Shown in pieces: positions 61,970 through 64,000 of a stretch of 64,000 nucleotides of DNA. The position numbers were made by a program, and so were the translations under genes. Source of the stretch: Microbacterium excoecariae. GTDB taxonomy: Bacteria > Actinomycetota > Actinomycetes > Actinomycetales > Microbacteriaceae. The stretch covers positions 310,001 to 374,000 of the forward strand of contig NZ_JAANCO010000001.1 in assembly GCF_011326725.1 (NCBI RefSeq), given 5' to 3'. Each line of letters starts with the position of its first letter. The first letter of the stretch is position 1. Below the pieces are notes generated by a model that was not told the origin of the DNA, did not search any database, and saw only the letters and a program-made list of their open reading frames with translations.

Positions 61970-62806
61970 TGCGCTCGCTCGGCCCGCGCGCCGATGTCCT
62001 CCGCAGATGTGTGGCGTGCCGCTCCACCCCCCCGCACCCCCTCCTCCCTCGCGCCCCGGCGGGAACACTCGCGCGGCGGCCTGAGCGGCGCCGCCAACCG
62101 CCGCCTATAGTCCTCCACGGACCCGAGGGCATGGAAGAAGAGGCGCCGCTCGCCGGCACCATCCCGCCCACTCGCGGGTGCGGGGGAGTGCGCGCCGCAC
62201 AACGCGCATCGGGAACGTCGCGGCCTGTGCGCGCCAGCGCCGTGCACGCCGACTCTCGTCGTGGATCGCGGCATCGCCATGAGACGGGTCGCTACCCAAC
62301 GCAAGAGCCAGGCTTCACGCCGATCCGCCGACGTTCAAGCGCAGCCTCTGGGGGGAGGGGCAGCCCTCGCCGCAAGTGGAGGAGGGGCAGCGGGCGGAGA
62401 GGAGGGCCGCAGTGGCACCGCCCGGGTGTGCGGTGGGGATCCGGGCACAGCCCGCGCGCACCGTCCGACCAGCGTACGCGCGGCGCCTCCCCCCGTGTGC
62501 ACGACGGCTTCGTGCACGCCCGCCCCGCGCCGTGCGACGCGGCCTCGCGACGGACATCATCTCGCCGCGCATAAGATTCTCCTCCAGCGGATCCGTGGTC
62601 GGCCCGCCGACGCAGCGGCCATCGGGCACGGATCTTCGCCCCACCCCTACACGCGGGCTTCCCGTCCCACATGCACAGCGACGATCCCGGCGGCGCGCAC
62701 CCTCGACGCGCGGCACACCTCGGGCACCCGCCGATGGCAGGTGAAGCCGCGCAAGTCGGCCCTGTGGCGCTGTCAGGACCTGTCGATTCGACCTGCCTCG
62801 CCGTCA

Positions 62807-62822
62807 TGTTTCACGTGAAACA
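62807..62822. other. parS site
   Basis: Exact TGTTTCACGTGAAACA in the gene-less tract. Confidence 0.95.
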
Positions 62823-63774
62823 TTCGCGGTCATCGTCAGCAAAGGCCCGCCACGCCGATCGGCGCCCCCACCACGCTCCCCGCCCAGGCGACCCCGCGCC
62901 GCGCGCACACCGCGCTGACGGTTGGCAACATAAACGAAGCCGGCCCCCCGCCAGCTATGGAGATCGGGCGCCTGGGGGCAGCCCGCCGCCACGCCACGCC
63001 GTGGCGCACGATAACGGGAACGGGATCGATGATCCGCACGAACCGATTCCGCCTCGATCGGGGGTATGCCCCCCGTGAAAGCCGGCCTCCTTCGCCGCGC
63101 ATCCGCCGAGTGGGCGCGCATTGCCGCCCTCCGGCACGCGCAGAGGGGCGCCACAGCAGCCGCCAACGGAGTCAATCTCGGTCACCACCTCGTCTCGCGA
63201 CCCGTTGGGCGCCGTCGCAGTGCACCCGCTGCCGCGTCAGCCACCTCTCGCCCGGGCCTCGCCCCGCACCGACGATCACCCCCGCGCGCGGAGCGCTTCT
63301 CCGACGCGGGGCGGGGCCGTACGGGGGTCGCCGGGACGCCGCGCGATGGTCCGCGTCGCACCACGGACGCTGTGCGTGCCAATACGCGGCGGATCGCCGT
63401 GGCCTCCGGATGCGGGGCGCGGTCCCGCCGGTGTCACCGGCGCCAAGCGCGTGGCAACGCCGCAGACGTCCGATGAGCGCCATCCCCTTTCACGCGCCGC
63501 GTACAGAGGCGGCGAAAGCGTCCTGCCGCGCACAACAATGAGCCGCCGGGGCGGGGGAGGGGTGGCGCGCGCAACGCGCCGCTCGCCGGTCGTGTCGGAC
63601 GGAGGAGCGTTTCCGCGGGGGCGTCGGGGCTCGAACCCGCTCGGCCCTGGCCTCCTCGGCCAGGCTGGCGGGGTCGCGATCGCGCGCGCTCGGTGAGATG
63701 ACCGGTTCGAGAGGGCCAGCGGAGGTCGCGCGAGGGGTCGCACAATGAACACGGCCAGGTCCATACCCCGGCGC

Positions 63775-63807
63775 AGGCTTAGGCTCAGGCTCAGGCTCAG
63801 GCTCAGG
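63775..63807 (+). repeat. Hexanucleotide microsatellite (AGGCTC)n
   Basis: AGGCTT followed by four AGGCTC units and a partial AGG. Such a run can change length by slippage. It lies 107 bp before the last parS site. Confidence 0.85.
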
Positions 63808-63913
63808 ACGAGGCGAAGCGCCGCGCCGTCGCGCCGCCACCCGCGGCACCTCTGCCGCTCCACCCGAGAGGGACGCACCCCGGCAGGGGGAGCGGAGCCC
63901 CCTCGAACACCGA

Positions 63914-63929
63914 AGTTTCACGTGAAACA
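63914..63929. other. parS site, first base variant
   Basis: AGTTTCACGTGAAACA: the 14-bp core GTTTCACGTGAAAC is intact and only the outermost T is A. Confidence 0.9.
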
Positions 63930-64000
63930 TCGACCCCACGCCGTTCTCCGGCGCATCGCCGGAGAAGGCCAGTTGTGCGAACTGGGACGGACGCGCACAC

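Larger units (their letters stand above)
60771..64000. other. Gene-less tract with parS cluster and degenerate repeats
   Basis: No frame here looks coding: open frames are Arg/Ala/Pro-rich, lack start signals and family similarity, and overlap in all frames. The tract holds four parS sites (61720, 61954, 62807, 63914), a degenerate hairpin-bearing repeat (61057-61690), a hexamer repeat (63775-63807), and few GGATCC words, which are abundant elsewhere. No DnaA-box cluster, tRNA or transposase was seen. It could be a centromere-like spacer, decayed DNA, or both. Its right end is outside the window. Confidence 0.7.

Noticed and set aside
63610..63680. tRNA-like sequence (minus strand T-arm-like GGGTTCGAGCCCC and D-arm-like TGGCCGAGGAGG)
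   Set aside because: No acceptor stem or anticodon arm can be drawn around it, and the T-stem has a mismatch. At best a chance match or a remnant.
60771..64000. Possible oriC
   Set aside because: No cluster of TTATCCACA-like DnaA boxes and no AT-rich unwinding stretch was seen; parAB position suggests oriC lies beyond the right edge.
63803..64000. 65-codon minus-strand frame at the window end, possibly the start of the next gene
   Set aside because: It contains parS read as V-S-R-E-T, has no start signal, and its translation matches no expected neighbour such as RsmG.

Overview
The window is about 64 kb of high-GC actinobacterial chromosome. Gene order (cca, DUF6049 protein, murJ, trxB, trxA, parB, parA), protein sequences close to those of Microbacterium and relatives, fused cydDC and leaderless TANNNT-type starts all point to the family Microbacteriaceae. 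This assignment is inference, because no rRNA gene is present. parAB and a cluster of parS sites place the right end close to the replication origin, but oriC and dnaA are not in view. No rRNA, tRNA, CRISPR array or intact transposon was found.

Layout. 0-4.1 kb: a partial GNAT acetyltransferase, a Pr6Pr-type membrane protein, a WXG100-like protein, a TAT-exported lipoprotein amine oxidase, and a BlaR1-like M56 peptidase with its BlaI-type repressor. 4.2-10.8 kb: the cytochrome bd block cydA-cydB-cydDC, separated from blaI by four phased repressor dyads. 10.8-18.7 kb: purU, an M13 endopeptidase, a MATE exporter, a SpoU methyltransferase, the Mn transporter mntH with its operator, mntR, and an SDR. 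18.8-28.7 kb: housekeeping and signalling genes (HAD phosphatase, ROK kinase, pyrE, a tiny DivIVA-like protein, xth, a NarL/DesK-type two-component pair, a NatAB-like ABC exporter) and two flavin-type reductases behind SigR/SigH-type promoters. 28.8-36.1 kb: a ClpB without its N-domain under a HAIR element, a GlxA-type regulator, two glycosyltransferases and cca. 36.2-43.3 kb: alcohol dehydrogenase, SDR with TetR, Ohr, a methyltransferase, galT-galK. 43.4-47.1 kb: DUF6049 protein and murJ. 47.2-55.8 kb: a galactoside locus (GH42 beta-galactosidase, sugar ABC importer, LacI regulator, GH36 alpha-galactosidase). 55.9-60.8 kb: trxB-trxA, two small proteins, parB-parA, and a GNAT gene with a parS site in its 3' end. 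60.8-64 kb: a gene-less tract with four parS sites and a degenerate hairpin-bearing repeat.

How parts work together. Galactosides would be imported by the ABC system, cleaved by GH42/GH36 and fed to GalK/GalT; galE and the importer ATPase must lie elsewhere. Three promoters of the form GGAAT-N17/18-GTT link trxBA, an FMN reductase and a nitroreductase in a likely thiol-stress regulon. BlaI probably represses both its own operon and cydAB. The parS cluster beside parAB marks the centromere-like region.

Starts were chosen from ribosome sites or, for about twenty genes, from a -10 hexamer ending 6-7 nt before the start codon, which indicates leaderless transcripts.
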